A DNA stretch of 64,000 nt from Bacillus sp. es.034 (GTDB lineage: Bacteria; Bacillota; Bacilli; Bacillales; Bacillaceae_B). The translations under genes were made by a program, and so were the position numbers. Shown here piece after piece: positions 1 to 9,442 of this stretch. The stretch spans positions 2,950,001 to 3,014,000 of the forward strand of contig NZ_PDIY01000001.1 in the NCBI RefSeq assembly GCF_002563655.1. The letters run 5' to 3'. Position 1 is the first letter of the stretch. Each line of letters begins with the position of its first letter. The notes under the pieces are model-generated. The model searched no databases. It was given only the letters and a program-made list of their open reading frames with translations, and was not told the origin of the DNA.

Positions 1-164
1 CTGTGTTGCTGAACACGGCGGTATCACAGGCAAAAGATCCAGTTAAAATGGCCAATGCCATGAGGCTTGCGATCGAAGGTGGCCGATTTGGATACGAAGC
101 CGGAAGAATCCCCCGAAAGCGCTATGCTTCAGCGAGCAGCCCGATGGAGGGGATGAGTGTTTGA
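1..164 (+). CDS. thiG: Thiazole synthase ThiG, C-terminal end (5' partial)
   Basis: This is the last part of thiazole synthase, which condenses 1-deoxy-xylulose phosphate, dehydroglycine and ThiS thiocarboxylate into the thiazole phosphate of thiamine. The reading frame enters from outside the window (first full codon at base 3) and stops at 162-164. The readable end contains [20 protein letters not shown] and the terminal SSPMEGM, all typical of the ThiG C-terminus. The stop codon overlaps the TTG start of thiF in TTGA, so the two are translationally coupled. The purine-rich stretch at 147-157 doubles as the thiF ribosome binding site. Any promoter or TPP riboswitch would lie upstream of the window. 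Confidence 0.93.
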   Translation, partial: VLLNTAVSQAKDPVKMANAMRLAIEGGRFGYEAGRIPRKRYASASSPMEGMSV

Positions 165-1183
165 ATGAGGAGAGATATTCAAGACAAATCTTATTTTCAC
201 CCATTGGAAGTGAAGGTCAGGAAAGAATAAGGGATAAGCATGTACTGGTCATCGGGGCGGGAGCTTTGGGCACGGGGAACGCAGAAGTCCTCGTTCGTGC
301 CGGCATTGGAAAGCTGACGATTGTGGACCGTGATTACGTCGAATGGAGCAATCTGCAACGGCAGCAGCTTTACAATGAGCAAGATGCAAAAAGTCGACTA
401 CCCAAAGCGATAGCTGCCAAAAAAAGGCTGGAGGAAATCAATTCTACGGTTGAGATCGAAGCACATATTCTTGATGTAATACCTGAAGAGTTAGTGAACT
501 TGGCCATGGGTGTGAACCTGATCATCGATGCTACAGACAACTTTGAAACGAGGATGATCATAAATGATGTTTCCCAAAAATGTTCCATACCCTGGATCTA
601 TGGAGCATGCGTGGGGAGCTATGGTATTTCATTCAGTATTCTTCCCGGCGTCACACCGTGTCTTCACTGTTTAATCGATGAAGTTCCGATAGGGGGCTTA
701 ACCTGTGATACAGCAGGAATCATCAGTCCTGCCGTCTCACAGGTGGTCGCCCATCAAACGACAGAGGCACTCAAGATTCTAGTGGAAGACCATGAATCTC
801 TTAGCCATAATGTCGTCTCTTTCGATTTATGGAAAAATGAACATACCTCACTGGATGTAAGAAAGTTGAAAAGAGAAGAGTGTCCTTCATGTGGTGTCCA
901 TCGAACGTACCCATGTCTTCGATATGAAAATCAAACCAAAACCGCCGTCCTGTGTGGAAGGGATTCCGTGCAAATCCGGCCAGCATCAAGGCACCCCGTA
1001 AATCTCTTGGACATTTCAAGAACACTTGAGAACCAAGGCATGCAGGTGGAAAGGAATCCTTATTTGATTCGGTTCAAGGTCGATTCCCTCAAAATAGTCT
1101 TATTTTATGATGGACGGGCGCTTGTTCATGGAACGAAAGAAATCAAGGAAGCCAAAACAATTTATCATCGTTATTTTGGTTGA
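161..1183 (+). CDS. thiF: ThiF, ThiS adenylyltransferase
   Basis: ThiF adenylates the C-terminus of the sulfur carrier ThiS, the first step of sulfur loading for the thiazole ring. It is an E1-like enzyme of the MoeB/UBA1 family. The ATP-binding glycine motif GAGALG is at residues 32-37. Two CxxC pairs (C167/C170 and C241/C244) form the usual structural zinc site, and C182 in TCDTAGI is at the position of the conserved crossover-loop cysteine. The protein has 340 residues, the usual length. The start is TTG at 161, overlapping the thiG stop and preceded by GGAGGGGATGAG. The order thiG-thiF-thiD matches the B. subtilis thi operon. Confidence 0.93.
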   Translation: MNEERYSRQILFSPIGSEGQERIRDKHVLVIGAGALGTGNAEVLVRAGIGKLTIVDRDYVEWSNLQRQQLYNEQDAKSRLPKAIAAKKRLEEINSTVEIEAHILDVIPEELVNLAMGVNLIIDATDNFETRMIINDVSQKCSIPWIYGACVGSYGISFSILPGVTPCLHCLIDEVPIGGLTCDTAGIISPAVSQVVAHQTTEALKILVEDHESLSHNVVSFDLWKNEHTSLDVRKLKREECPSCGVHRTYPCLRYENQTKTAVLCGRDSVQIRPASRHPVNLLDISRTLENQGMQVERNPYLIRFKVDSLKIVLFYDGRALVHGTKEIKEAKTIYHRYFG

Positions 1184-1200
1184 AAGGGGAGTGAAGATAG

Positions 1201-1998
1201 ATGGTGAATAAAGCATTGACGATTGCAGGGTCGGATAGCGGTGGCGGCGCCGGCATTCAAGCGGATCTCAAAACATTTCAAGAGTGTCATGTCTATGGGA
1301 TGTCTGCCATTACAGCCGTTACAGCTCAAAATACAAAAGGAGTGCAGGGTGTATATCCACTGTCGACATCAGTAGTCTTGGAGCAATTGATTTCCATCAA
1401 TGAAGATTTGCCGCCACAAGCCGTAAAAACCGGAATGTTAGTGAATGATGAGATCATTGCTTCTGTTGCGGATTTCGCAAGCTCCTCTAGATGGGAAAAG
1501 CTTATAGTGGATCCTGTTATGATCGCGAAAGGGGGAGCTTCTTTATTGGGAGAAAAATCCATTGAAACATTAATCCATCATTTAATTCCGATTGCTTACG
1601 TTATCACTCCCAATATTCCTGAAGCAGAAGCATTAACCGGAAGAGAGATACTGGATGTTGATGATTGCAGGAGAGCTGCGGAGGAACTATGTAAGATGGG
1701 GGCGAAACATGTTGTCATTAAAGGGGGTCACCAGCCTGATCCTTTATATGCCACTGACACCCTTTATGACGGCAAAAGATTTTATGAGTTTACGAGTCCA
1801 AGAGTCTCTACACCCCATACGCACGGAACAGGCTGTACGTTCTCTGCTGTCATCACCGCAGAATTGGCGAAAGGGAAAAGCGTATATGATTCAGTCCAGA
1901 CTGCCAAGAAATTTATCACAGCTGCCATCTCACATTCACTCGGGATTGGGAGTGGACACGGGCCAACGAATCATTGGGCTTACTATGAAAAGGTGTAA
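1201..1998 (+). CDS. thiD: Hydroxymethylpyrimidine/phosphomethylpyrimidine kinase ThiD
   Basis: ThiD phosphorylates hydroxymethylpyrimidine twice to give HMP pyrophosphate, the pyrimidine half of thiamine phosphate. The 265-residue protein is a ribokinase-fold enzyme. It begins with the family opening TIAGSDSGGGAGIQAD at residues 7-22. Near the C-terminus it has HGTGCTFSA, which holds the catalytic Cys and the anion hole, and it ends with GIGSGHGPTNHW. It starts 17 bases after thiF, with AAGGGGAGTGA upstream. The next gene, thiE, starts two bases after its stop. Together ThiD and ThiE supply and join the pyrimidine and thiazole halves. Confidence 0.94.
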   Translation: MVNKALTIAGSDSGGGAGIQADLKTFQECHVYGMSAITAVTAQNTKGVQGVYPLSTSVVLEQLISINEDLPPQAVKTGMLVNDEIIASVADFASSSRWEKLIVDPVMIAKGGASLLGEKSIETLIHHLIPIAYVITPNIPEAEALTGREILDVDDCRRAAEELCKMGAKHVVIKGGHQPDPLYATDTLYDGKRFYEFTSPRVSTPHTHGTGCTFSAVITAELAKGKSVYDSVQTAKKFITAAISHSLGIGSGHGPTNHWAYYEKV

Positions 1999-2000
1999 AT

Positions 2001-2645
2001 ATGACTCTGAGAGACTGCTTAAAGCTATATTTTGTGATGGGTACCCAAAATTGTGATAGATCTCCTGCACGTGTGTTGGAAGAAGCACTCTCAGGTGGGG
2101 TTACCATGTTTCAATTTCGTGAAAAGGGGGTTCGTTGTTTGAAAGGAAAGCCCATGGTAGAGCTGGCTCTTGAACTTCAGCATTTGTGTCAAAAGTACAG
2201 TGTTCCCTTTATTATCAATGACGATGTGGACCTAGCTTTGTCACTGAATGCAGATGGTGTACACATAGGACAGGAGGATGAATCAGTCGGAACGGTCCGG
2301 AAGAAGTTGGGTGATAAAATACTTGGGATCTCAGCTCATAATGTGAGGGAAGCAAAACTCGCTTTAGATGCAGGTGCGGATTATCTGGGTGTGGGTCCCA
2401 TGTTTCAAACTACAACTAAGAATGATTGCAGACCCGTCCAAGGACCAAGGGTGATTGAATCAATGAGAGAAGCGGGGATCCGTCTCCCCATCGTCGGAAT
2501 TGGAGGGATTCATTACGACAATGTCCATAAAGTAATCGAAGCAGGTTCAGACGGTGTGGCTGTCATCTCGGCGATTTCAAAACATCCGGAGCGTACTCAT
2601 ACACTCTTTCAAGGGGTTCAGGATAGTTTGTTAAAATCTTTCTAG
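2001..2645 (+). CDS. thiE: Thiamine-phosphate synthase ThiE
   Basis: ThiE joins HMP pyrophosphate and thiazole phosphate to form thiamine monophosphate. The 214-residue TIM-barrel protein shows the family motifs FQFREKG (pyrophosphate side), INDDVDLA, ADGVHIGQED and GVGPMFQTTTK, and the late GIGGI phosphate-binding loop. It starts two bases after the thiD stop and relies on thiD sequence (AAAAGGTG) for its ribosome binding site, so it is coupled to thiD. In B. subtilis thiE lies elsewhere with thiM; here it closes the thiazole operon. No T-rich hairpin is obvious in the 104 bases before tcyP. Confidence 0.94.
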   Translation: MTLRDCLKLYFVMGTQNCDRSPARVLEEALSGGVTMFQFREKGVRCLKGKPMVELALELQHLCQKYSVPFIINDDVDLALSLNADGVHIGQEDESVGTVRKKLGDKILGISAHNVREAKLALDAGADYLGVGPMFQTTTKNDCRPVQGPRVIESMREAGIRLPIVGIGGIHYDNVHKVIEAGSDGVAVISAISKHPERTHTLFQGVQDSLLKSF

Positions 2646-2749
2646 AAAATAAACGGACAAAGCAACATATCTTGCCCTCCGCTATCATACGATACAGTAG
2701 ACCCCGGTCTAACTTGTATCACCATCAACGATAAGAGGGAGGGTTTAGA

Positions 2750-4135
2750 ATGAATGTCTGGTTTGTTTTATTGAACATTTTGGTGTTTCTTGTTCTCATT
2801 GGTGTACTAATTCATATGCAAAGAACAAATGTTTCGTTTTCAAAGCGGGTGTTTGCCGCGCTGGGACTGGGAATTGTATTCGGTCTCGGTTTACAGTGGG
2901 TGTATGAGGCAGGGAATGAAAATGTAACCCAATCGATTGAATGGTTCAATATTGTCGGAACAGGTTATATTAAACTGCTTCAAATGATTGTCATGCCCCT
3001 CGTGTTTGTGTCAATCCTTTCAGCTTTTACAAAATTAAAACGATCTTCTAATCTAGGGAAAATTTCTGTATTGATCATCGGATTGCTTGTCGGTACAACT
3101 GCTATTGCGGCTGCAGTCGGAATTGCGACAACCGCAGCATTCGATCTGGAAGCCATCCAAATTGATCAAGGAAATGCCGAAGCGGCAAGGGGTGTTCAAT
3201 TGGAGGAGAGAGCAGCGGCTTTAGAAGGTCAAAGCTATCCTCAAAAAATCCTGGAGCTCCTGCCTCAGAATCCATTCCTTGATTTGACCGGAGAAAGAGC
3301 CACGTCGACCATAGCTGTGGTGATATTTGCAGCCTTCATCGGAATCGCCTATTTAGGGGTTCAGCGTAAGGAACCTGATGCGGCGGAATTCTTCAAAAAA
3401 ATCGTGGAGTCCATTTATGCAGTCGTGATGAGAATCGTGACCCTGGTATTGAGGCTGACGCCATTCGGTGTGCTTGCCATTATGGCGAAAACAGTCGCAC
3501 TGAGTGATTTCGATGCCATCATGAAACTGGGTGAATTTGTAGGTGCGTCCTATATTGCCCTTATCATCATGTTCTTGATTCATTTAATCTTGCTGACGCT
3601 TACGGGACTGAATCCGGTCACATACGTGAAAAAAGCACTTCCCGTTTTGGCTTTTGCCTTTACGTCCAGGTCCAGTGCAGGTACGTTACCCCTTAACATT
3701 CAAACTCAGAAAAATAAATTGGGTGTATCAGAAGGGATCGCCAACTTCTCAGGATCTTTCGGCTTATCCATTGGGCAAAACGGATGTGCCGGTGTGTACC
3801 CGGCCATGCTTGCCGTCATGATCGCACCGACGGTTGGCATCAATCCTTTTACCCCTTCATTTATTTTCACGCTCATTGCTGTCGTAGCCATCAGTTCCTT
3901 CGGTGTCGCCGGAGTTGGCGGCGGTGCCACCTTTGCAGCCATCCTCGTGCTTTCTGCCATGGATCTGCCGGTCGCGTTAGCGGGGCTATTAATTTCAATC
4001 GAACCGTTAATCGACATGGGCCGGACAGCCGTTAATGTGAGTGGTGCAATGACCTCGGGTATCATCACAAGTAAAGTAACAGGAGAATTGGATACCGAGA
4101 CTTATAATAAAGAAATAGTTGAAGCGGAAGCTTAA
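2750..4135 (+). CDS. tcyP: L-cystine uptake symporter TcyP
   Basis: This is a sodium-dependent cystine symporter of the dicarboxylate/amino acid:cation (DAACS, glutamate transporter-like) family. The 461-residue length and the opening MNVWFVLLNILVFLVLIGVL match TcyP (YhcL) of B. subtilis. Hydrophobic helices run throughout. The reentrant-loop region with SRSSAGTLP near residue 305, the later NGCAGVYPAM segment and the C-terminal GRTAVNVSG segment (around residue 425) are the family's substrate and sodium binding parts. It is a single gene with GAGGGAGGG upstream and a strong terminator at 4142-4174. In relatives it is repressed by CymR; I cannot identify a CymR box here with confidence. Confidence 0.9.
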   Translation: MNVWFVLLNILVFLVLIGVLIHMQRTNVSFSKRVFAALGLGIVFGLGLQWVYEAGNENVTQSIEWFNIVGTGYIKLLQMIVMPLVFVSILSAFTKLKRSSNLGKISVLIIGLLVGTTAIAAAVGIATTAAFDLEAIQIDQGNAEAARGVQLEERAAALEGQSYPQKILELLPQNPFLDLTGERATSTIAVVIFAAFIGIAYLGVQRKEPDAAEFFKKIVESIYAVVMRIVTLVLRLTPFGVLAIMAKTVALSDFDAIMKLGEFVGASYIALIIMFLIHLILLTLTGLNPVTYVKKALPVLAFAFTSRSSAGTLPLNIQTQKNKLGVSEGIANFSGSFGLSIGQNGCAGVYPAMLAVMIAPTVGINPFTPSFIFTLIAVVAISSFGVAGVGGGATFAAILVLSAMDLPVALAGLLISIEPLIDMGRTAVNVSGAMTSGIITSKVTGELDTETYNKEIVEAEA

Positions 4136-4141
4136 ATACCG

Positions 4142-4174
4142 AGCTGGCTCATTTTTTGATGAGCCAGCTTGTTT
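4142..4174 (+). terminator. Rho-independent terminator of tcyP
   Basis: An 11-bp inverted repeat, AGCTGGCTCAT and ATGAGCCAGCT, lies seven bases after the tcyP stop codon and is followed by TTGTTTA. It separates tcyP from the acyl-CoA locus. Confidence 0.88.
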
Positions 4175-4214
4175 ATTGGAAAAGGGAATTTTACATATTT
4201 CCGAGTATTTATGA

Positions 4215-4243
4215 TTGAAAATTCAGACTATATTCATTATTAT
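4215..4243 (+). promoter_or_regulatory. Sigma-A-type promoter of the first acyl-CoA operon
   Basis: TTGAAA (4215-4220) and TATTAT (4238-4243) are separated by exactly 17 bases. The predicted transcription start falls near 4250, directly at the TetR-type operator at 4253-4270. A repressor bound there would block initiation. Confidence 0.7.
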
Positions 4244-4252
4244 AGAAGGTAC

Positions 4253-4270
4253 ATACCGACCGGTTAGTAT
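4253..4270. promoter_or_regulatory. Palindromic operator 1, predicted TetR-family binding site
   Basis: The 18-mer ATACCGACCGGTTAGTAT is an inverted repeat in which 7 of 9 base pairs match. It lies immediately downstream of the -10 box of the first acyl-CoA operon. A near-identical 18-mer stands before the second operon at 9402-9419. A TetR-family regulator is encoded between the two sites, so it is the natural candidate to bind both. Confidence 0.75.
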
Positions 4271-4312
4271 CTTTGGTGTGTGAATGACTGTATGAAATAG
4301 GGAGGCAGGAAT

Positions 4313-5086
4313 ATGCATGTAAAAGACTTGTTTGATTTATCCGGTAAGGTGGCACTGGTGACTGGAGGAGGCAGGGGTCTTGGAAAGCAGATTGCAACCT
4401 GTTTTGCTGAAGCAGGAGCAAATGTTGTCGTCTGTTCAAGAAATGTAGAAGCATGTGATGAAGTCAAAAAGGATTTAGAGGGTATGGGTGTTCAAGCTCT
4501 TTCCTTTCAGTGTGATGTCACGAATCAGGAAGATGTCGTGAGGGTTGTAGATGAAACCAAAAAAGCGTTCGGCCGCATAGACATCCTGGTGAATAACAGC
4601 GGAGCTTCATGGGGGGCACCTGCAGAAGAAATGCCACTTGAGGCATGGCATAAAGTCATGAACGTAAATGTGAATGGGACCTTTATTATGTCACAGGCCG
4701 TAGGAAAGCTGATGCTAGAACAGCAGGAGGGTAAAATCATCAACATCGCGTCTGTAGCAGGTCTTCAAGGAACGGACCCAAGGTATATGGATGCCATCGG
4801 CTATAGTACAAGTAAAGCAGCGGTCATTAATTTCACCAAGGATCTTGCCGTGAAATGGGGGTCTCGCGGAGTCCATGTTAACGCAATCGCACCAGGCTTC
4901 TTTCCGACAAAAATGTCAAAGGGGATCCTCTCCCATGCAGGGGAAGCCATTTTAGAAGGTACGCCGTTAAATCGATTCGGCAGCGAAGATGACTTAAAGG
5001 GAGCGGCTCTTTTCCTTGCTTCCCGTGCCTCTGATTTTGTAACGGGGTCGGTCCTGGTGGTGGATGGCGGCTCATCAGCGATGTAA
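4313..5086 (+). CDS. SDR-family oxidoreductase (acyl-CoA locus, gene 1)
   Basis: This is a classical short-chain dehydrogenase/reductase of 257 residues. The NAD(P)-binding motif TGGGRGLG is at residues 17-24, NNSG is near residue 94, and the catalytic Ser147, Tyr164 and Lys168 (YSTSK) are all present. The C-terminus [15 protein letters not shown] is typical. By family it oxidises or reduces a hydroxy or keto group on an acyl chain; the substrate cannot be read from sequence. It is the first gene after operator 1, with GGGAGGCAGG as ribosome binding site. The next gene starts 28 bases after its stop, so it is cotranscribed with the ACAD11-like dehydrogenase. Confidence 0.85.
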   Translation: MHVKDLFDLSGKVALVTGGGRGLGKQIATCFAEAGANVVVCSRNVEACDEVKKDLEGMGVQALSFQCDVTNQEDVVRVVDETKKAFGRIDILVNNSGASWGAPAEEMPLEAWHKVMNVNVNGTFIMSQAVGKLMLEQQEGKIINIASVAGLQGTDPRYMDAIGYSTSKAAVINFTKDLAVKWGSRGVHVNAIAPGFFPTKMSKGILSHAGEAILEGTPLNRFGSEDDLKGAALFLASRASDFVTGSVLVVDGGSSAM

Positions 5087-5114
5087 CCAGATTATTTTTA
5101 ATAAGGAAGGATGT

Positions 5115-6353
5115 ATGGATGTCATGGAGTTCTCCTATTCTCCAAAAGTACAAGAATATCAAAATAAACTCTCCCGCTTCATGGAAGAGTTCGTATACCC
5201 GAATGAATCCCTTTACGAACAGCAATTAAACAGGCAGGACACCCGATGGAGTTCGGTCCCGCTCATCATGGAAGAATTAAAAACCGAAGCAAGAAAACAA
5301 GGATTATGGAACTTATTTCTACCAGACAGTGAGTATGGGGCAGGATTAAGTAATGTCGAATATGCACCGCTTTGCGAAATCATGGGCAGGTCTTTGATCG
5401 GTCCGGAAGCATTCAACTGCAACGCTCCGGATACCGGAAATATGGAAGTGTTGGAGCGTTACGGCACCCCTGCCCAAAAGGAGCAGTACCTGATCCCCCT
5501 CCTGAATGGTGAGATCCGCTCCTGTTTCTCGATGACGGAGCCGGAAGTCGCTTCATCCGATGCTACAAATATCAAAGCAAGCATCGTTAGGGACGGGGAT
5601 GAATACGTCATCAATGCCAGGAAATGGTGGTCTTCCGGCGCAGGTGATCCACGGTGCAGCTTCTCTATCTTAATGGGGAAAACAGACTCTGATGCAAGGC
5701 GCCATGAACAGCAATCCATGATCATCGTACCTTTGGACGCGGAGGGTGTAAAAATCGAACGGATGCTTCCTGTCTTTGGATACGATCACGCTCCCCATGG
5801 ACATGGAGAAATCACCTTTACCAATGTCCGGGTGCCCGTAGAGAATATGATCTGGGCAGAAGGAAAAGGTTTTGCCATTGCTCAAGGGCGATTAGGTCCA
5901 GGCAGGATCCATCATTGCATGCGTTTGATCGGTGCCGCGGAAAGAGCGCTTGAAGAATTATGTAAGCGTGTTCAAAACAGGGAAGCATTCGGAAAGAGGC
6001 TCTCAAGTCAGGGGGTCGTCATGGAATGGATCGCGGATTCACGAATTGAAATCGAGCAGGCTCGCCTTCTGACCATGAAAGCTGCTTATATGATGGACAC
6101 CGTAGGGAATAAATTGGCCAAACAGGAAATCGCGATGATTAAGGTAGTGGCTCCTTCCATGGCGTTACGTGTGATAGACCGGGCCATTCAGGCATTTGGG
6201 GCAGCCGGGGTATCCGGAGATCATTCAATGGCCGCACAATGGGCGAATGCCCGTACATTACGTCTTGCGGACGGGCCTGATGAAGTACATCGTGCCCAAC
6301 TCGCAAAATTAGAACTGAAAAAATATCAAAAAGCTTCTCCGGTAGAGAGCTAG
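5115..6353 (+). CDS. ACAD11-like acyl-CoA dehydrogenase family protein
   Basis: This is a 412-residue flavoprotein of the acyl-CoA dehydrogenase fold. FAD/substrate motifs include [14 protein letters not shown] (residues 139-152) and [10 protein letters not shown] (171-180). The C-terminal signature LADGPDEVH (384-392), following a GAAGVS segment, is that of the ACAD10/ACAD11 subgroup, not the usual YEGT. In animals ACAD11 is fused to an APH-like kinase and processes 4-hydroxyacyl-CoAs through a 4-phospho intermediate. Here the kinase-like partner is a separate gene at 9876. The start chosen is ATG 5115, preceded by AAGGAAGG at 5103-5110; an upstream in-frame start at 5064 overlaps the previous gene and lacks such a site. 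Confidence 0.85.
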   Translation: MDVMEFSYSPKVQEYQNKLSRFMEEFVYPNESLYEQQLNRQDTRWSSVPLIMEELKTEARKQGLWNLFLPDSEYGAGLSNVEYAPLCEIMGRSLIGPEAFNCNAPDTGNMEVLERYGTPAQKEQYLIPLLNGEIRSCFSMTEPEVASSDATNIKASIVRDGDEYVINARKWWSSGAGDPRCSFSILMGKTDSDARRHEQQSMIIVPLDAEGVKIERMLPVFGYDHAPHGHGEITFTNVRVPVENMIWAEGKGFAIAQGRLGPGRIHHCMRLIGAAERALEELCKRVQNREAFGKRLSSQGVVMEWIADSRIEIEQARLLTMKAAYMMDTVGNKLAKQEIAMIKVVAPSMALRVIDRAIQAFGAAGVSGDHSMAAQWANARTLRLADGPDEVHRAQLAKLELKKYQKASPVES

Positions 6354-6372
6354 GAAGAGAGAGTGGTAAATT

Positions 6373-7122
6373 ATGAGGCTATCGGGAAGGGTTTCAATCA
6401 TAACCGGGGCGGGCGGTGGAATAGGACGTGCGACCGCTCTAAGATTTTCTGAAGAAGGGGCGTCCGTCGTCGTGGCAGATCTGGATGAATCGAGGGGGGA
6501 GGAAACGGTAAGGCTCATCAGGGAAAAGAATGGGCATGCAATGTATGTTAGGACGAATGTCAGAGACAGTGAAAGCATGCAAGAGCTCGTACATAAAACG
6601 GTCGAGCATTTCGGAAGTCTGGATATCCTCGTTAATAATGCCGGAATCGGGCAGTCAGAAGTAAGGAGTATCGATTTAGAAGAAACAGAATGGGATGATG
6701 TCGTTGATACCAACTTAAAGAGCATATTCCTGGGAATGAAGTATAGTGTACCGGAACTCATGAAAAAAGGCGGGGTCATTGTGAACGTTTCAAGCCTTCT
6801 TGGATTGAAGGGAAGAAAATACGTATCAGCCTATAATGCGGCAAAAGGCGGAGTGGTGTTGTTGACGCAAAATGCCGCTCTGGAGTACGGAAAAGATGGA
6901 ATCCGGGTAAACGCTGTAGCCCCGGGTGTCATCGATACAAACATCATTGAAGGGTGGAAACAGGATGAAAGGAAATGGTCGGTGATTTCTCAATCGAATG
7001 CCCTCAGGAGGATTGGAAACCCGGATGAAGTGGCATCAGCGATCTTGTTCCTGGCATCGGATGAAGCCTCCTTTATTACCGGATCCACATTATCTGTAGA
7101 TGGTGGTGGATTGATCTATTAA
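6373..7122 (+). CDS. SDR-family oxidoreductase (acyl-CoA locus, gene 3)
   Basis: This is a second short-chain dehydrogenase of 249 residues. TGAGGGIG (11-18) binds the cofactor, NNAG is at residues 88-91, and the active site is Ser140/141, Tyr154 and Lys158 (YNAAK). The aspartate in VVADLDES, at the end of strand two, favours NAD over NADP. It starts 19 bases after the ACAD11-like gene and is probably translated in the same transcript. It is only moderately similar to the first SDR, so the two are likely to act at different steps, for example on the 4-position and 3-position hydroxyls of a hydroxyacyl-CoA. That division is inference. Confidence 0.83.
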   Translation: MRLSGRVSIITGAGGGIGRATALRFSEEGASVVVADLDESRGEETVRLIREKNGHAMYVRTNVRDSESMQELVHKTVEHFGSLDILVNNAGIGQSEVRSIDLEETEWDDVVDTNLKSIFLGMKYSVPELMKKGGVIVNVSSLLGLKGRKYVSAYNAAKGGVVLLTQNAALEYGKDGIRVNAVAPGVIDTNIIEGWKQDERKWSVISQSNALRRIGNPDEVASAILFLASDEASFITGSTLSVDGGGLIY

Positions 7123-7168
7123 GACCATGCAGTGGCATCTGAATAATCAAAATGGAAGGAATGATTTT

Positions 7169-8764
7169 GTGACAACTAAATCCTGGCACGTTCATTATCC
7201 TGAATCGTTCGACACTGATATACCAGCAATTGATTTCTCAATACCCCATATGCTTCAACAAACCGTATCAAGTTACCCTGAAAACCCGTGTATAAGCTTC
7301 TATCAAAAGCGCATGACGTATCGTGAACTTCAAGGTGCTGTCACATTGTTTTCCTCTTCCCTCCAGCAAATCGGCTTGGTGAAAGGAGACCGGGTGGCCA
7401 TCATGCTCCCTAACTGTCCACAATATGTCATTTCTTATTATGGGATCCTTACGACTGGCGGGATTGTTACGCAGGTGAATCCAATGTCTGTTGAAAGGGA
7501 ACTCATTCATTTACTAAATGACTCCGGGGCGGAGACGATCATTGTATTGGACCGCTTTTATCCCATGATTCAATCCATTCAAAAGGAAACAAAAGTGAAA
7601 ACAATCATTGTCGTCAGCTTCCAAGGGGAGGACCCTGCGACTGATTACAAGTTTGATGAATTTTTGAAGCTTGGGGACGGTGGGGTTACTTCCATTAAAA
7701 TAGAGCCGGAAGATGTTGCGGTCCTTCAATACACAGGTGGAACAACCGGCGTGTCTAAGGGTGTGATGCTCACACATAGCAATATTCTTTCAAATGTCAT
7801 GCAAAGTCAGCGCTTTTTTAAAGAAAGCATTCAAACAGGGGAAGAAAGAAGTCTGAGTGTGATTCCTTTCTTTCATGTATTCGGAATGAATTCATGCATG
7901 AATCTTTCCATTTATACAGCAAATGAAATGATCCTGCTGCCACGGTTTGAGCTCTCAGAAGTATTATCAACCATTAAGAGGGAGAAACCCACATTATTCC
8001 CTGGAGTGCCGACCATGTATGTGGCGATTACAAATCATCCCTCTGCTGAAGAGTATGGGATTCATTCGATCAAGCTTTGTAACAGCGGTAGCGCCCCCAT
8101 GCCTGTTGAGCTATTAAATCAGTTCGAGAAGAAAACAGGGGCAAAGATATTGGAAGGGTATGGTTTGTCCGAAGCCTCGCCGACGACCCATTGCAACCCT
8201 GCCTTCGCAGAAAGAAAGCCTGGAACTGTAGGAATCGGCCTCCCGTCTACGGATTATAAGGTAGTGGATTTAGCGACGGGCATGAAGGAAGTACCTCCTG
8301 GAGACATTGGAGAGCTGATCATCAAAGGTCCCCAAGTCATGAAGGGGTACTGGAATTTACCTGAAGAAACCGCCAATGCCCTTCGTGATGGATGGCTATA
8401 CACAGGAGACATAGCCAGGATGGATGATGAAGGGTATGTATCAATCGTGGATCGAAAGAAGGATATGATCATTGCTTCGGGATATAACGTGTATCCCCGG
8501 GAAGTGGAAGAAGTCATTTATGAACATCCCGGCGTGCAGGAAGCGGTCGTGATCGGGGTCCCTGACTCATATCGAGGAGAAACCGTGAAAGCTGTGGTCG
8601 TGTTAAAGGCTGGGGAAAAGGTGTCAGAACAAGAATTGATCAGGTTCTGTCAGGAGAATATGTCTTCATTCAAAGTCCCAAGAATCATCGAATTCCGGGA
8701 TGTACTTCCAAAGACGAGTGTAGGGAAGATTTTAAGAAGGGCCCTCCGGGAAAATGTGATATAA
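7169..8764 (+). CDS. Acyl-CoA synthetase (AMP-forming ligase)
   Basis: This enzyme activates a carboxylic acid to its CoA thioester through an acyl-AMP intermediate. It is a full ANL-superfamily ligase with the P-loop YTGGTTGVSKG, the A5 motif YGLSEASP, the hinge motif TGDIARMDDEGY and the C-terminal catalytic lysine region GKILRR. I prefer GTG at 7169 as start (531 residues), because GGAAGGA at 7154-7160 is correctly spaced. An ATG at 7127 would add 14 residues but has no ribosome binding site. In this operon it would load the acid that the dehydrogenases, kinase and hydratases then process. Substrate length is not predictable. Confidence 0.87.
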   Translation: MTTKSWHVHYPESFDTDIPAIDFSIPHMLQQTVSSYPENPCISFYQKRMTYRELQGAVTLFSSSLQQIGLVKGDRVAIMLPNCPQYVISYYGILTTGGIVTQVNPMSVERELIHLLNDSGAETIIVLDRFYPMIQSIQKETKVKTIIVVSFQGEDPATDYKFDEFLKLGDGGVTSIKIEPEDVAVLQYTGGTTGVSKGVMLTHSNILSNVMQSQRFFKESIQTGEERSLSVIPFFHVFGMNSCMNLSIYTANEMILLPRFELSEVLSTIKREKPTLFPGVPTMYVAITNHPSAEEYGIHSIKLCNSGSAPMPVELLNQFEKKTGAKILEGYGLSEASPTTHCNPAFAERKPGTVGIGLPSTDYKVVDLATGMKEVPPGDIGELIIKGPQVMKGYWNLPEETANALRDGWLYTGDIARMDDEGYVSIVDRKKDMIIASGYNVYPREVEEVIYEHPGVQEAVVIGVPDSYRGETVKAVVVLKAGEKVSEQELIRFCQENMSSFKVPRIIEFRDVLPKTSVGKILRRALRENVI

Positions 8765-8798
8765 TTCAGGTGATATTTGCAGATTGAGGGGACTTCAT

Positions 8799-9365
8799 AT
8801 GAAAGAAAAAATGACAGAGCAAGCAGTACGGTTATTTGATCAAAAAGGCTTTACCGTCACATCCATTCAGGATATCGTCGAATCGATCGGGGTGACAAAA
8901 GGAACATTCTACTACTATTTTTCCAGTAAAGAAGAGTTATTAAAGGAAATTCATATGAGATATATAGATGGTTTATTGTCCAAGCAGGAAAGAATACTGG
9001 AAGATGACAGTAAATCTTTCCGTGAGAAACTTTTTGACATCATTCATCTTTCCATCGTGGACATCAAAGAACAGGGAGCCAGTGCCAAAGTGTTTTTCCG
9101 GGAGATGAGACACTTAAGCCATGAAAGCGTGGACCAAATCGAACCCAAACGGGATATGTATCGCTATAATATTGAAAAGCTCTTGAAAGAAGGAAGAAAT
9201 TCCGGAGATTTCAGAAACGACTTTGACGTTTCCGTTGTAGCCTTCGGTATACTCGGCATGATGAACTGGAGCTATCAATGGTATAAGCCTGGCGGGGCGA
9301 AGACGGATAAAGAAATAGCAGGTACGTTTGTCGATATGGTCTTGAATGGGATTCAAACCGAATAG
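8799..9365 (+). CDS. TetR/AcrR-family transcriptional repressor
   Basis: The 188-residue protein has an N-terminal TetR helix-turn-helix (about residues 5-50, with SIQDIVESIGVTKGTFYYYF) and an all-helical ligand domain. It is the last gene of the first operon, so it is under operator 1. The matching operator 2 follows only 37 bases after its stop, in front of the second operon. This layout makes it the likely autoregulated repressor of both units, released by an acyl-CoA pathway intermediate, as for FadR-type TetR proteins of Bacillus and Thermus. Start ATG 8799 is preceded by GAGGGGA; a TTG at 8784 is less likely. Confidence 0.85.
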   Translation: MKEKMTEQAVRLFDQKGFTVTSIQDIVESIGVTKGTFYYYFSSKEELLKEIHMRYIDGLLSKQERILEDDSKSFREKLFDIIHLSIVDIKEQGASAKVFFREMRHLSHESVDQIEPKRDMYRYNIEKLLKEGRNSGDFRNDFDVSVVAFGILGMMNWSYQWYKPGGAKTDKEIAGTFVDMVLNGIQTE

Positions 9366-9401
9366 AGAGGAAGCGGTTTCAGCATTTCCTCTCTCTCTAA
9401 C

Positions 9402-9419
9402 ATACTGACTGGTTAGTAT
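9402..9419. promoter_or_regulatory. Palindromic operator 2, predicted TetR-family binding site
   Basis: The 18-mer ATACTGACTGGTTAGTAT differs from operator 1 (4253-4270) at only two positions and keeps the same inverted symmetry (7 of 9 pairs). It lies 24-41 bases before the thioesterase start, where the second unit's promoter should be. TATAAC at 9421-9426 could be a -10 box, but I see no convincing -35. Confidence 0.72.
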
Positions 9420-9442
9420 TTATAACGAAAGAAGGCGGATAA

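Noticed and set aside
9414-9426. -10 element TATAAC for the second acyl-CoA operon
   Set aside because: No acceptable -35 lies at 16-18 bases, so it is mentioned with the operator but not listed as a promoter.
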